A stretch of 64,000 bases of DNA from Halomonas piscis (GTDB lineage Bacteria > Pseudomonadota > Gammaproteobacteria > Pseudomonadales > Halomonadaceae). Made by a program: the position numbers and the translations under genes. Positions 1-7,625 of the stretch are shown here, piece after piece (positions within the stretch are counted from its first letter, which is position 1; every line of letters starts with the position of its first letter). Location of the stretch: positions 1,984,001 to 2,048,000 of the forward strand of contig NZ_CP119391.1 in assembly GCF_031886125.1 (NCBI RefSeq), given 5' to 3'. A model generated the notes under the pieces. It ran no database searches, was not told where the DNA came from, and saw only the letters and a list, made by a program, of their open reading frames with translations.

Positions 1-814
1 CCTTGGCGTGCTCTTCGATGAACTTGTCGTTGGAGACGAAGAAGCCGCCCGAGCCCATGGCGGGGTCGTAGACGCGCCCGCTATAGGGTTCCAACATTTC
101 TACGATCAACGAGACGATGCTTTTCGGTGTATAGTATTGCCCGCCTTGCTTACCTTCCGCCAAGGCGAACTGGCCGAGGAAATATTCGTAGACGTGACCG
201 AGGATGTCCTTGCTCTGGAGGCTGAGCTTCTGGCCTTGGAACTCGGGGTTTGCGAACGAGGTGTCTGAGAAGGAGTTGATCAGGCCGATCAGCTTATCGT
301 TATCGACCTCGTACTGACTGACACGGGTCAGCACGCCTTTCAGCTTCTCCGGGTTGTCACGCTCGATGGCATCCAGCGCGTTATCGATCAGCCACGAGAC
401 CGAGCGCAGCTTCACGTCGTTGCCGTTGACGTCCTGCCACAGCACAGAACCGATGGGTAGCGCCGCCTTGGACTTCAACGTGCTCCACCGCGCCTCCTTG
501 GGCACCCAGAACACGTTGGCTTCGCGGTAGTAGTCGAGAAGCTCCAGTTCTTCGTCAAGCGCCTGCTGATACTCCTCGTCGCTGTCGAAGTCTTCGCATG
601 GCAGGTAGTAGATGTTGTCGTCGCTGTCGTGCTGGAACAGCTCCCGCAACTCACGTTGGCGCTCCTCGAAGGCGTCGGAGACGTATTTCAGGAAGATCAG
701 CCCCAGTACTACATGCTTGTAATTAGCCGCATCCAGATTGGCTCGTAATTTGTCGGCGGCCTTCCAAAGCTTGTCGTCGAGCTCCTTCAGGAACTGCTGC
801 TCTGTACTATTCAT
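1..814 (-). CDS. hsdM: Type I restriction-modification DNA methyltransferase subunit HsdM, N-terminal part (runs off the left edge)
   Basis: Methylates adenine in the recognition site of a type I R-M system, normally in an M2S complex with HsdS that also binds HsdR. About 271 residues are visible from ATG 814. The first 150 or so form the helical HsdM_N domain (near the start: LWKAADKLRANLDAANYKHV, then LIFLKYVSDAFEER). The N6-methylase domain follows with GGQYYTP and the SAM-binding motif DPAMGSGGFF close to the window edge. The catalytic NPPF motif, hsdS and hsdR would lie further left and cannot be seen. A 209-bp gap separates it from the hydrolase gene, so it probably has its own promoter. 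It belongs to the accessory island. Family assignment is very secure; whether the full system is intact is unknown. Confidence 0.93.
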   Translation of the reverse strand, partial: MNSTEQQFLKELDDKLWKAADKLRANLDAANYKHVVLGLIFLKYVSDAFEERQRELRELFQHDSDDNIYYLPCEDFDSDEEYQQALDEELELLDYYREANVFWVPKEARWSTLKSKAALPIGSVLWQDVNGNDVKLRSVSWLIDNALDAIERDNPEKLKGVLTRVSQYEVDNDKLIGLINSFSDTSFANPEFQGQKLSLQSKDILGHVYEYFLGQFALAEGKQGGQYYTPKSIVSLIVEMLEPYSGRVYDPAMGSGGFFVSNDKFIEEHAK

Positions 815-1023
815 CGATCTCTCAACGCTTTCCCGGTTCGAGGCAGATCATGGCCCTGCTCGGCGCCACCCACTCGCTCCGTCGCATAGGGCCATGGCCT
901 AAGGTCCTACCAGCATACCGATTTTTTGCGTCCAAGATAGAGATCGTCAGTCAGCTAGCGCCCATGGCTGCGGCAGTCCACTCGGTGGTCCCGCACAGCT
1001 AGATGGCTCCAACACCCGTACCG

Positions 1024-1533
1024 CTATCCGGCTCGGCCAAGCTGTACGTCGACCCAGAGCGCGAACAGAGTCTTGATATCTGGCATCACTGATGTTAGCC
1101 GGTGATCGCTGTCGAGTAGATGTAGGTCCGCTCGGTGCTCCTCGGCGAAAGCCACTACGTTGCTCACCGGAACAACTTTATCGCCCCAGCCGTGGCAGAT
1201 CGACGTGGACACGCCTTCCAGCTGGAAGCCCGACTGCATAGCGTAGCCGGGTAGCCCCACCGCAGGTGCCAGCAGGAACAGTCCTGCGACCGGAACCGTC
1301 TGGCTGGCCACGAGCGACACGTAGGCCCCCATCGAGGAGCCCACCAGCAGACAGGGGCCGTTGGTCACGGATAGCACCTTCACCAGCTTTTCTACGCGTG
1401 CCTCAGGTTCCGAGATGCCCAGATAGTCGACACTTTGTACCTGAAGCCCCTTGGTCAGAGCGACCTGCGACATCTGAACGATCTTCTGGCCATACGGGCC
1501 GGATTCCTTGCCGTGCGAAAAGATAACCTTCAT
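1024..1533 (-). CDS. Small alpha/beta hydrolase (esterase-like)
   Basis: A 169-residue single-domain alpha/beta hydrolase. Visible features are an N-terminal strand with FSHGKESG, the nucleophile elbow GSSMGAY (Ser), GWGDKVVP for the acid (Asp) and a late SDHRL for the His, so the catalytic triad looks complete. It resembles the short YqiA-type esterase class; the substrate is unknown. The start at 1533 was chosen because GGAGGAAAC precedes that ATG, and because the ATG overlaps the TGA of the upstream metallopeptidase/VWA gene (ATGA), implying translational coupling. That coupling links the hydrolase to the AAA/VWA operon, so it may act on a product or cofactor of that system. That role is inference. 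Confidence 0.8.
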   Translation of the reverse strand: MKVIFSHGKESGPYGQKIVQMSQVALTKGLQVQSVDYLGISEPEARVEKLVKVLSVTNGPCLLVGSSMGAYVSLVASQTVPVAGLFLLAPAVGLPGYAMQSGFQLEGVSTSICHGWGDKVVPVSNVVAFAEEHRADLHLLDSDHRLTSVMPDIKTLFALWVDVQLGRAG

Positions 1534-2828
1534 GTTTCCTCCATGACCACGATGTGACCCCATGAGACCGACAGGTCTGCTTCTTCGGGCATGACCCAGA
1601 ACACGGGGACCGAGGGCAGCTGCGTCGGCATGCGTCCTTGCCCATCGGTGAGATAGACCAGACAGTCCGGTACCAGCGCCTCGACCCGTTCGAACACGGG
1701 GCGAAAATCGGTACCGCCACCGCCCATCAGGGTCATTCCCTCGGGCGTTGCCTCATCTGCCAGCGCGTTCAACTCATGGAGCGAGGAGAGTGAACGCTCC
1801 CGGTGTATCGCGGCATCCGCCTCGATGACATGGAGGTCTACCCGATCCGCACTGACCAACAAAACCTGAAGTTCCCCAAGGAAGCGAGCCCAATGACTGC
1901 GGGTGCTGGCACTGGAATCAATGGCCACCACCAGACGCAACGTCTTGTGATAGCGCCCCGGCAGATAGCGACCATGGCCCCAGTGTCGACGGTGAGGACG
2001 TTGCCATGAGGGCATGCCTCCCGCACGCGACTGAATGATGTCGGCCAGCACGTGACGCCAAGGCACCCGAGACACCGTATCGGTGTGAAGCATCTGCTCC
2101 ATGCCGCAAGGCACGGACCCCGGCCAACTGGTCTCACTGACCCGCTGCACCGTCTGCTGCCATTGCTGCGTCAGCTGTCGCGCCCGCTGAGAGTCTGCCA
2201 GTACGGGGCGGTAGTCGGTATCCACGACTATCGTGCCGTCCCGGTGGCCCCCGATTGGGGAAGCCAGCAGGTTGCCGTGATGATCGAACGGGGTATCCAC
2301 TTCGGGTTGCGGATGGGCCAACAACCATTGGTAGATGGCCTCAGCACTCTTGCCGGCTTGTGCCGGATACAGCACGGCATCATGGGGCAGCGAGAAGCCA
2401 TCGCATAGCAGTCGATAGTTCACCTCGGCATCGACGGCCAAATTCCAACGCAACGGGTCCCGACCATACTGGCGCTGAAAGTGACCGAGCAGGACATGGT
2501 ACAGCTCATGGCCTAACACGAAGCGTCGCAGCGCGGACGTGCATCGGGAAGCGAAGTGGGCATTCACGAATACCCGCTCGCCATCGGTACACGCGGTCGG
2601 CACTCTGTCGTCCACCACCATCATCAGCGGTAAACGCATGACCAAGCGCGCGGTAAACGGGTATGTCATCAGGAAGTGCTGCACCTCCTGTTGCCAGACA
2701 CGATGCTGCTCGGTCTTGAGCGCCTGCTCCTCAGACGAAGGCGATCGCAGGGTCATGGCACGAGAGGTGTGTTGAGCGCCGTGGTCGCGTTGCGGATCAG
2801 GGGAAAATCCCACGAGATCGTCTTGCAT
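1530..2828 (-). CDS. DUF2201-type protein: zinc metallopeptidase-like domain plus C-terminal VWA-like domain
   Basis: About 432 residues. The N-terminal half has HELYH (about 107-111) followed by AVDAEVN (about 131-137), matching the HExxH plus downstream Asp arrangement of the putative metallopeptidase domain of DUF2201 proteins. The C-terminal part is VWA-like, with the MIDAS-type DSSAST (about 304-309), GGGGTDF and LTDGQG, so the metal site looks intact. Such proteins are typically encoded beside a MoxR AAA ATPase, as here: the upstream ATPase stop and this ATG share bases (TGATG). GTG 2831 is an alternative start three bases upstream. The VWA domain probably docks on the ATPase ring or an Mg-dependent partner. 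The substrate is unknown, and protease activity is inferred only from the motif. Confidence 0.85.
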   Translation of the reverse strand: MQDDLVGFSPDPQRDHGAQHTSRAMTLRSPSSEEQALKTEQHRVWQQEVQHFLMTYPFTARLVMRLPLMMVVDDRVPTACTDGERVFVNAHFASRCTSALRRFVLGHELYHVLLGHFQRQYGRDPLRWNLAVDAEVNYRLLCDGFSLPHDAVLYPAQAGKSAEAIYQWLLAHPQPEVDTPFDHHGNLLASPIGGHRDGTIVVDTDYRPVLADSQRARQLTQQWQQTVQRVSETSWPGSVPCGMEQMLHTDTVSRVPWRHVLADIIQSRAGGMPSWQRPHRRHWGHGRYLPGRYHKTLRLVVAIDSSASTRSHWARFLGELQVLLVSADRVDLHVIEADAAIHRERSLSSLHELNALADEATPEGMTLMGGGGTDFRPVFERVEALVPDCLVYLTDGQGRMPTQLPSVPVFWVMPEEADLSVSWGHIVVMEET

Positions 2829-4024
2829 CACTGGCGCCCTCCCTGTGCCGGTCCCTTGTCGGCGGCGTCATCATCGAGCGTGGGCTCGCCAAACAGCGAG
2901 AAGCGACCCTCCGGCAAGTCAACATCGGGGGCCTCGATGATTTCCTCCATGGGCAATCCATGGCACTCCAGCCATGCCGGAAAAGCCGGGTGACCAAAGA
3001 CCTGCTCGGCACGCTGATGACTGACGGCATCGTCCTCGTGACGCAATCCATCGATGAGCATCAAGGTGGCCAGATCACTTCCTAGCTGCAGCCCGACCTC
3101 CAAGAACACCGATAGTCGGGTGGACTGCATCGATTCATCGCCGTGCCAGAGGTAGTGCACCATCGCTGCTACGAACGCCAATTGCTGATCGCTGCGCTCC
3201 GGCAGTTCAACGGGGACCTCGCGATGCAGCATGGCGGGGATGTCCACTCGGTGATGGGTGCCCTCGCGAAATGCCATGAACTCTGTGGTGGCTGCCTCAC
3301 CAATCAAGCCCTGCACCATGAGGCGCAGGGTGATGTCATCGAGGTCGGTATTCGCGGTGAGCAGATGGGACACACGCTCCCATGTCCGGGGCGAGGGCCA
3401 GCCCCGCTGGGCGTTGTCGCCATGATCCAGCAGGTAGTCGGGCTTCAAGCGCAAAAAGGCGATGATGTCATGATGCAGCCGCCGTGACACCGCATAGCGG
3501 GTCCATGCCTCGATATCCGCTTCCAGCTCGACATGGAGGAAACGGTTGGCCAAAGCCGAGGGCATGGGGAAGGACACCGCCTGATCTTCGATTCGATTTC
3601 CCGCAGCGACGAGTAGCCAGCCAGCTGGCAGGGTATACAGCTCTCCCAAGCGGCGATCGAGCAGCAGCTCATAGGCGGCGACTTGGACGGCGCGATCGGC
3701 AGCTGGCAATTCGTCGAGCAGCAGAATCCCTCGCGACGCTGGGTCTCGGGGCCATAGATCGGGGATCAGCCACTGGAGCGTGTCACCCCGTGGGGTCGGC
3801 ATGCCCCGGATGTCGAGAGCATCCATTTCAGCCAAACGCACGTCGATGAAGTCGATGCCGGTTTCGGCACAAAGGTCACGAACGAGCTGGCTTTTGCCTA
3901 GCCCCGGCGCGCTCCATAACATCAACGGCGCGATCTGGTCGCACGGAAGAGTGTTCGACCACAGCAACTGCAGCTGGGTCTCGATGATCTGGCGGGCATG
4001 AATGAGCGTACTGGTCAGCGGCAT
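2828..4024 (-). CDS. MoxR-type AAA+ ATPase
   Basis: About 398 residues. Walker A is SAPGLGKSQ (about 38-46), Walker B LLLDELP (about 101-107), and a sensor-1-like LLVAAGN follows. The rest is an AAA lid and a helical C-terminus. The family forms hexameric remodelling ATPases that act with VWA partners, and a VWA-like protein is encoded immediately downstream with overlapping stop and start. ATG 4024 was preferred over upstream Mets because TAGGAGA lies five bases before it. That same TAG is the stop of the preceding small ORF, so the genes are packed end to end. The chaperone role in this particular operon is inferred from family and context. Confidence 0.9.
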   Translation of the reverse strand: MPLTSTLIHARQIIETQLQLLWSNTLPCDQIAPLMLWSAPGLGKSQLVRDLCAETGIDFIDVRLAEMDALDIRGMPTPRGDTLQWLIPDLWPRDPASRGILLLDELPAADRAVQVAAYELLLDRRLGELYTLPAGWLLVAAGNRIEDQAVSFPMPSALANRFLHVELEADIEAWTRYAVSRRLHHDIIAFLRLKPDYLLDHGDNAQRGWPSPRTWERVSHLLTANTDLDDITLRLMVQGLIGEAATTEFMAFREGTHHRVDIPAMLHREVPVELPERSDQQLAFVAAMVHYLWHGDESMQSTRLSVFLEVGLQLGSDLATLMLIDGLRHEDDAVSHQRAEQVFGHPAFPAWLECHGLPMEEIIEAPDVDLPEGRFSLFGEPTLDDDAADKGPAQGGRQ

Positions 4025-4032
4025 GGCGTCTC

Positions 4033-4275
4033 CTACATTGGGGACGTCCATGTTATGCCCGGCTCGCGACACCAGCTGACGTACGCTCTCGGCAGTCGGC
4101 GCTGATCGGTAAAAGTGCGAGTGCTTCCGGCTGACCCATCGATCATTGCCGGGAAAGGCTCGCTCAGCGGGCTACCGATATCGAGCTGCGTCAGCGAGTA
4201 AGCACTCGTGTGAAATCGATGCACTGGCATGGTGAGATCGGTCCCTTGGACGCATCCAGTGGGCTCGTCGCTCAT
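4033..4275 (-). CDS. Small hypothetical protein inside the AAA/VWA operon
   Basis: An 80-residue ORF that fills the gap between the 585-residue gene and the ATPase gene. Its ATG lies 9 bases after the upstream stop, with GGTGAGAG overlapping that stop as a possible ribosome site. Its own TAG stop forms part of the ATPase Shine-Dalgarno sequence TAGGAG. No family was recognised; the product is mixed polar with two Cys and no membrane segment. Tight fit in a compact operon is the main argument that it is translated. It could still be a chance ORF in a leader of the ATPase gene. Confidence 0.5.
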   Translation of the reverse strand: MSDEPTGCVQGTDLTMPVHRFHTSAYSLTQLDIGSPLSEPFPAMIDGSAGSTRTFTDQRRLPRAYVSWCREPGITWTSPM

Positions 4276-4284
4276 GGCTGTCTC

Positions 4285-6042
4285 TCACCGGGGCCGTTGT
4301 GGTGGCGTGGATAACGCCAGCGACATGGCCCGTGCGCGATGCTGATCCGCTTCCGCAGAAGTGCAAGAACGTTGCTCCCTCCACTCGACCGGCTTGCATG
4401 CGATGCGAAGCAGTCGTGCCCGAACCTCGGCTGTTTCCACACCGACTCGGCTCAGGACGTCCAGATAGGCACCCAACGGCAACGTCGCCTCACAGGCCGA
4501 TAGCCATCGCGTATCCAAGGCAGGATTGTGCCCATAGTGGATGACGCGGGCTTTCGCATCATGCAGCCATGGGGGCGCTTGTTGGGGCTCAGCCGATGTC
4601 ATGACGTCCAACAGCTCGCTCCACATGTCGATTTCATGGGGCCGAGGATGATGGCCGTGACGTACCATGGCATTCATCACGGTCTGCATGGCCAGTGAGT
4701 TCGGGTCTTGCTGGCAGGCGTTCAGCATGGCGCGGCGAAAGCGGTACGCCTCATCGCACCATGTCGCGCAGTAGGCCCAGAGCACGTAGTCTGCCCACCA
4801 TCCCTCACCACCGAGGTCCGGCGGTAACGTCCATTGCCAGCGACCACGAGCCGACGCCATCCGAGCCTGAAGACGTGTCGCGTGATGTCGTTTCCCGTGG
4901 GGGGACAGATGCCGAGCCGAGAGCGCAAGCCGCATGGACCACAAAAGTTCGGGGTTGGCCCCTTGCTCGGCCAACTGCGCCAACAGCTCTAGCGCCTTTA
5001 CCGCTTCGCGAGGCGATGACATGGAAGGCAGCAGCAGAGCCAACTGATCGAGACTGCGTTGGGGCGATGTGGCAAAGGCATGCACCCATCCCGCCACCAG
5101 CGATTCATCGACGCTGATCTGGGCGACATCCGCCAGTGAGGGCGGGACACTACCCTTGCAGGTGATCGTGGTGGTAGGCGCCAGAGAGACCGACGTCATG
5201 GCGCTACCACAATGCGCCAAGTGCAGGTCCGTGGGGTGAGCCACGTGAAGTCGCTCCAGTTCGCAATGCCGTAACACCAGCTGACCACATATCGCGGATA
5301 CGTCGAGCGAGGTGGCCTGTGCTCCACATGACGCGAGATGAGTCAGTCCCATGCGGCCTGATAGCTGATGTAGTTGGGGACTATGCCGAATCCGGCATCG
5401 GCCCTCGGGGGCCTCGACAGTGAGCGTCGATAGCCGTGTCAGGCCCTGTGTTTCGATTTCCGGGGTGTCCGTCCCCATGGATGTCAGCTGCAGGGTGTGC
5501 AGTTGATCGGCATTTTGCAGCAATAGCTGGCGAAGCTGAGGGGCGTCAAGAATCACTTCCTCGTCCGTGGGCTGTAAGGCAATCCAACACTCGGCCAGTG
5601 GGTGGGCATCATGCAAATCGGACAACGCACTGGCATGTCGAACGACAGCTCCTTGCCACGGACGTCCCTGACCACGCGCCGCGAAGTGTCCCTGATGCCA
5701 GCACGCATCCAGTTCATCCACCGCTCCCTCGATGACCAATGAGGGCGGATATGGACCGCTATCCAGATGCACGACGGCGCCATGCCCCTCTGAAGGCACA
5801 CGTAACCACGCCAAGCGATCACACCCGATGATGGTGATATGCATACCCGGTTGGCAGGCCTGTAGGTCCAATGCCATCAAGTGATGACAGTCCCTGATAT
5901 CGAGATGACGAAGCGAGTTATTGATAATGGTGCCGTGTGTCACGAGTGCTTCTGACAACACCGCACCTCCTAGCCGATCGTTCTCAACAACGAGCTTTGT
6001 ATCATGCAGATGATCATGCTGAGAGGTCATTGCGTGAGTCAT
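4285..6042 (-). CDS. Uncharacterised leucine-rich-like protein, first gene of the AAA/VWA operon
   Basis: About 585 residues with no recognised catalytic motif. The N-terminal 300 residues are a series of irregular Leu-rich strands (for example LRHLDIRDCHHLMALDLQAC and QLHTLQLT), suggesting a solenoid recognition domain like divergent leucine-rich repeats. The C-terminal half is helical and Trp-rich around GGEGWWADYVLWAYC. ATG 6042 is favoured (weak GGGA upstream); GTG 6090 is an alternative adding 16 residues. It is the promoter-proximal gene of the run that continues into the small ORF, AAA ATPase, metallopeptidase/VWA and hydrolase. A target-sensing or adaptor role is a guess from this position and from the repeat-like fold. 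Confidence 0.72.
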   Translation of the reverse strand: MTHAMTSQHDHLHDTKLVVENDRLGGAVLSEALVTHGTIINNSLRHLDIRDCHHLMALDLQACQPGMHITIIGCDRLAWLRVPSEGHGAVVHLDSGPYPPSLVIEGAVDELDACWHQGHFAARGQGRPWQGAVVRHASALSDLHDAHPLAECWIALQPTDEEVILDAPQLRQLLLQNADQLHTLQLTSMGTDTPEIETQGLTRLSTLTVEAPEGRCRIRHSPQLHQLSGRMGLTHLASCGAQATSLDVSAICGQLVLRHCELERLHVAHPTDLHLAHCGSAMTSVSLAPTTTITCKGSVPPSLADVAQISVDESLVAGWVHAFATSPQRSLDQLALLLPSMSSPREAVKALELLAQLAEQGANPELLWSMRLALSARHLSPHGKRHHATRLQARMASARGRWQWTLPPDLGGEGWWADYVLWAYCATWCDEAYRFRRAMLNACQQDPNSLAMQTVMNAMVRHGHHPRPHEIDMWSELLDVMTSAEPQQAPPWLHDAKARVIHYGHNPALDTRWLSACEATLPLGAYLDVLSRVGVETAEVRARLLRIACKPVEWREQRSCTSAEADQHRARAMSLALSTPPQRPR

Positions 6043-6082
6043 GGCGCTATCCCGTGTCGCAGTGATGACACCAGTGTGACTT

Positions 6083-6099
6083 CTTGGCACGACGCCAAG
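6083..6099. promoter_or_regulatory. Perfect inverted repeat CTTGGC-N5-GCCAAG upstream of the AAA/VWA operon
   Basis: A six-base palindrome with a five-base spacer sits 41 bases before the chosen start of the 585-residue gene and 35 bases after the stop of the HTH regulator gene. Spacing and symmetry fit an operator for a dimeric regulator, the neighbouring HTH protein being the obvious candidate. It could also be a short RNA hairpin in the leader. Confidence 0.45.
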
Positions 6100-6133
6100 T
6101 GACGGATATCACGAAGGGGAGAGAAAAGCGCTG

Positions 6134-6451
6134 TTACGTCACAACCGACGTTGACATGGAAGGCAGTGCCGTCTCATGTCCTTTAGAGGAATGTTGATTG
6201 ATGGCCGGAATACCCGTCGCGTAATGGTGATCCATCGACCAGCGATAAGGCTTGGTGGTGGTGTCACAAAACAACGGGAAATAGCGTGAGAGGCGATCAT
6301 TCAAATCGCGTTGCAATGAACGTGATCCTATATTGATGCCTCGTTGGGCCAAGTGACCCATGAGCTCTGTAGTAGAAATCGAACGGGGGTACGGAGGAAT
6401 GAGTTGTAGGATAGTGATGTAACGAAAGAACGTCTCTCCCATATCAGCCAT
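6134..6451 (-). CDS. Short HTH transcriptional regulator resembling the N-terminus of WYL-domain proteins
   Basis: 105 residues. The part from FFRYITILQLIP through ISTTELMGHLAQRGI and SRSLQRDLND to FPLFCD and KPYRWS follows the winged-helix N-terminus of WYL-domain regulators closely. These often sit next to phage-defence loci and repress them. The WYL ligand-binding domain and the C-terminal dimerisation part are missing: after KPYRWS there are only about 35 unrelated residues. ATG 6451 was chosen because AGAGAGG lies six bases upstream; the longer frame upstream is AT-rich and not protein-like. It is either a truncated relic or a stand-alone DNA-binding form. It is transcribed in the same direction as the operon that starts 91 bases downstream. 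Confidence 0.72.
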   Translation of the reverse strand: MADMGETFFRYITILQLIPPYPRSISTTELMGHLAQRGINIGSRSLQRDLNDRLSRYFPLFCDTTTKPYRWSMDHHYATGIPAINQHSSKGHETALPSMSTSVVT

Positions 6452-6702
6452 GAACCACCTCTCTGTCAGTGATTTATCATTATAACATGAGGCGATGTGG
6501 TTCGGCGATATCAAGAGAGACATCTGAAGTGGTTCAAGTGTGAAAGAATCGATGAATAAAGAGGCATGAAGCAACAAAATAAAAAGCTGTGGAGCAGCAT
6601 GTAACCACCGCGCATCCACAAAACAAGTATTGACATTGTTAAAGGTTATGCAACTCAACCCATTGCTTAAAAAACATACCAGAACCATCTAAGAGACTCA
6701 CA
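6452..6702. other. AT-rich intergenic stretch between the HTH gene and the helicase 3' fragment
   Basis: About 250 bases with much lower GC than the flanking operon. It contains the extended -10 promoter for the HTH gene. No credible ORF, tRNA or repeat was seen here. Confidence 0.5.
6479..6487 (-). promoter_or_regulatory. Extended -10 promoter element for the HTH regulator gene
   Basis: On the minus strand the sequence reads TGTTATAAT, a TGn extended -10 with a consensus TATAAT hexamer, 27 bases upstream of the chosen ATG. No good -35 is found at 17 bases; extended -10 promoters often lack one. Confidence 0.5.
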
Positions 6703-7011
6703 CTAACACCCCACGCAGTAAAGCGTTCCGCACTTCTTACACGCCTTAGCCTTGCTTTTCATATAACTATATAATTCCCGATTCACATCAGCATTGTATT
6801 TGTGACAAATACCTACAAACTTACCGGGAACATGGTCCTGAAAATCACGTCTACCCTTCTTCTCGTAACCATTTATAACATCACGTAAAAATCTATATTC
6901 CTTACTACCATTAGGAGGCAAGCTCTTAGTATTTTTACGGCCTTCAGTCAATCCTACTACATCATGTTTTATAATTTCAGAATCTGGCCAGAGAACATTT
7001 AAAAACTCTGC
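6703..7011 (-). pseudogene. Helicase-like gene, 3' fragment (split by insertion sequences)
   Basis: The last 102 codons of the gene that begins at 11349. The visible sequence runs in frame from AEFLNVLWPD to the stop and ends with a cysteine cluster, CKKCGTLYCVGC, which looks like a zinc-binding knuckle. It is separated from the rest of the gene by the IS3-like element. Removing that element and one copy of the GGTCC duplication joins this piece in frame to the middle fragment. TTG 6951 could start an 82-residue product, but no function should be assigned to it alone. Confidence 0.85.
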
Positions 7012-7092
7012 GGTCCCCCCCTCTGTCAGCCTAGTTGTCCAGTTGGCGATTTCGCCTGAACCAATATCAGAATGGGCGGCACAGGATGGTTT

Positions 7093-7599
7093 ATGCCACG
7101 TTATTCCGAAGAGCGTAAGGCCGCGGTACTCAAAAAATTGTTACCGCCAGAAAGCCGCAGTGTGGCGTCGGTTGCCACCGAGGAAGGCATCGCGAACGCA
7201 ACCCTGTATGGTTGGCTGAAAGCATGCCGACAACAAGGAGTGCCTGTGCCAGGCAAGCGTAAAACCGGGGATGAATGGACAGCTGACGCCAAGCTGGCCG
7301 TCGTGATCGAAACCGCCCCTCTGTCAGCGACCGAGCTGGGCGCCTATTGCCGCGAAAAAGGGCTGTATCCCGAGCAAGTGCAGCGCTGGAAGGAGGCGTG
7401 CCTTCAAGGGGCGGGCCAGCAGGAGGCGCAGGAAAAGGCGGCTCGGCAGCAGCGTAAAAAAGATCGTCAGACGATCAAGACCCTACAGTCGGAGCTCCAG
7501 AAAAAAGAGCACGTTCTGGCAGAGACAACGTCGTTACTGGTGCTCTCAAAAAAGCTCGAGGCCTTGTACGGGGAAGCCCCGGACAACGAGGACGACTGA
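7093..7599 (+). CDS. IS3-like transposase OrfA (HTH protein)
   Basis: 168 residues. The N-terminal HTH_Tnp_1-like domain (MPRYSEERKAAVLKKLLPP, then ATLYGWLKACR) recognises the element ends; a charged coiled-coil tail (about 110-155) probably mediates multimerisation with OrfAB. ATG 7093 was preferred over 7072 because AGGA lies six bases upstream and the frame matches the usual OrfA start. The gene carries a frameshift heptamer at 7548 and overlaps the OrfB reading frame, as expected of IS3-family elements. Confidence 0.88.
   Translation: MPRYSEERKAAVLKKLLPPESRSVASVATEEGIANATLYGWLKACRQQGVPVPGKRKTGDEWTADAKLAVVIETAPLSATELGAYCREKGLYPEQVQRWKEACLQGAGQQEAQEKAARQQRKKDRQTIKTLQSELQKKEHVLAETTSLLVLSKKLEALYGEAPDNEDD
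7548..7554 (+). other. Programmed -1 frameshift heptamer A_AAA_AAG between OrfA and OrfB
   Basis: In the OrfA frame the codons are TCA AAA AAG, giving the classical X_XXY_YYZ slippery heptamer. After a -1 slip the frame stays open (GCT CGA GGC CTT and onward) into OrfB with no stop, so an OrfAB fusion transposase would be made. A second A6G at 7501-7507 is in the wrong phase. Confidence 0.75.
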
Positions 7600-7625
7600 C
7601 GTCGCTGAACGAACGTACAAGGCTG

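Noticed and set aside
8..268. 86-residue rightward ORF at the left edge
   Set aside because: It lies antisense to hsdM, whose methylase motifs read clearly on the other strand.
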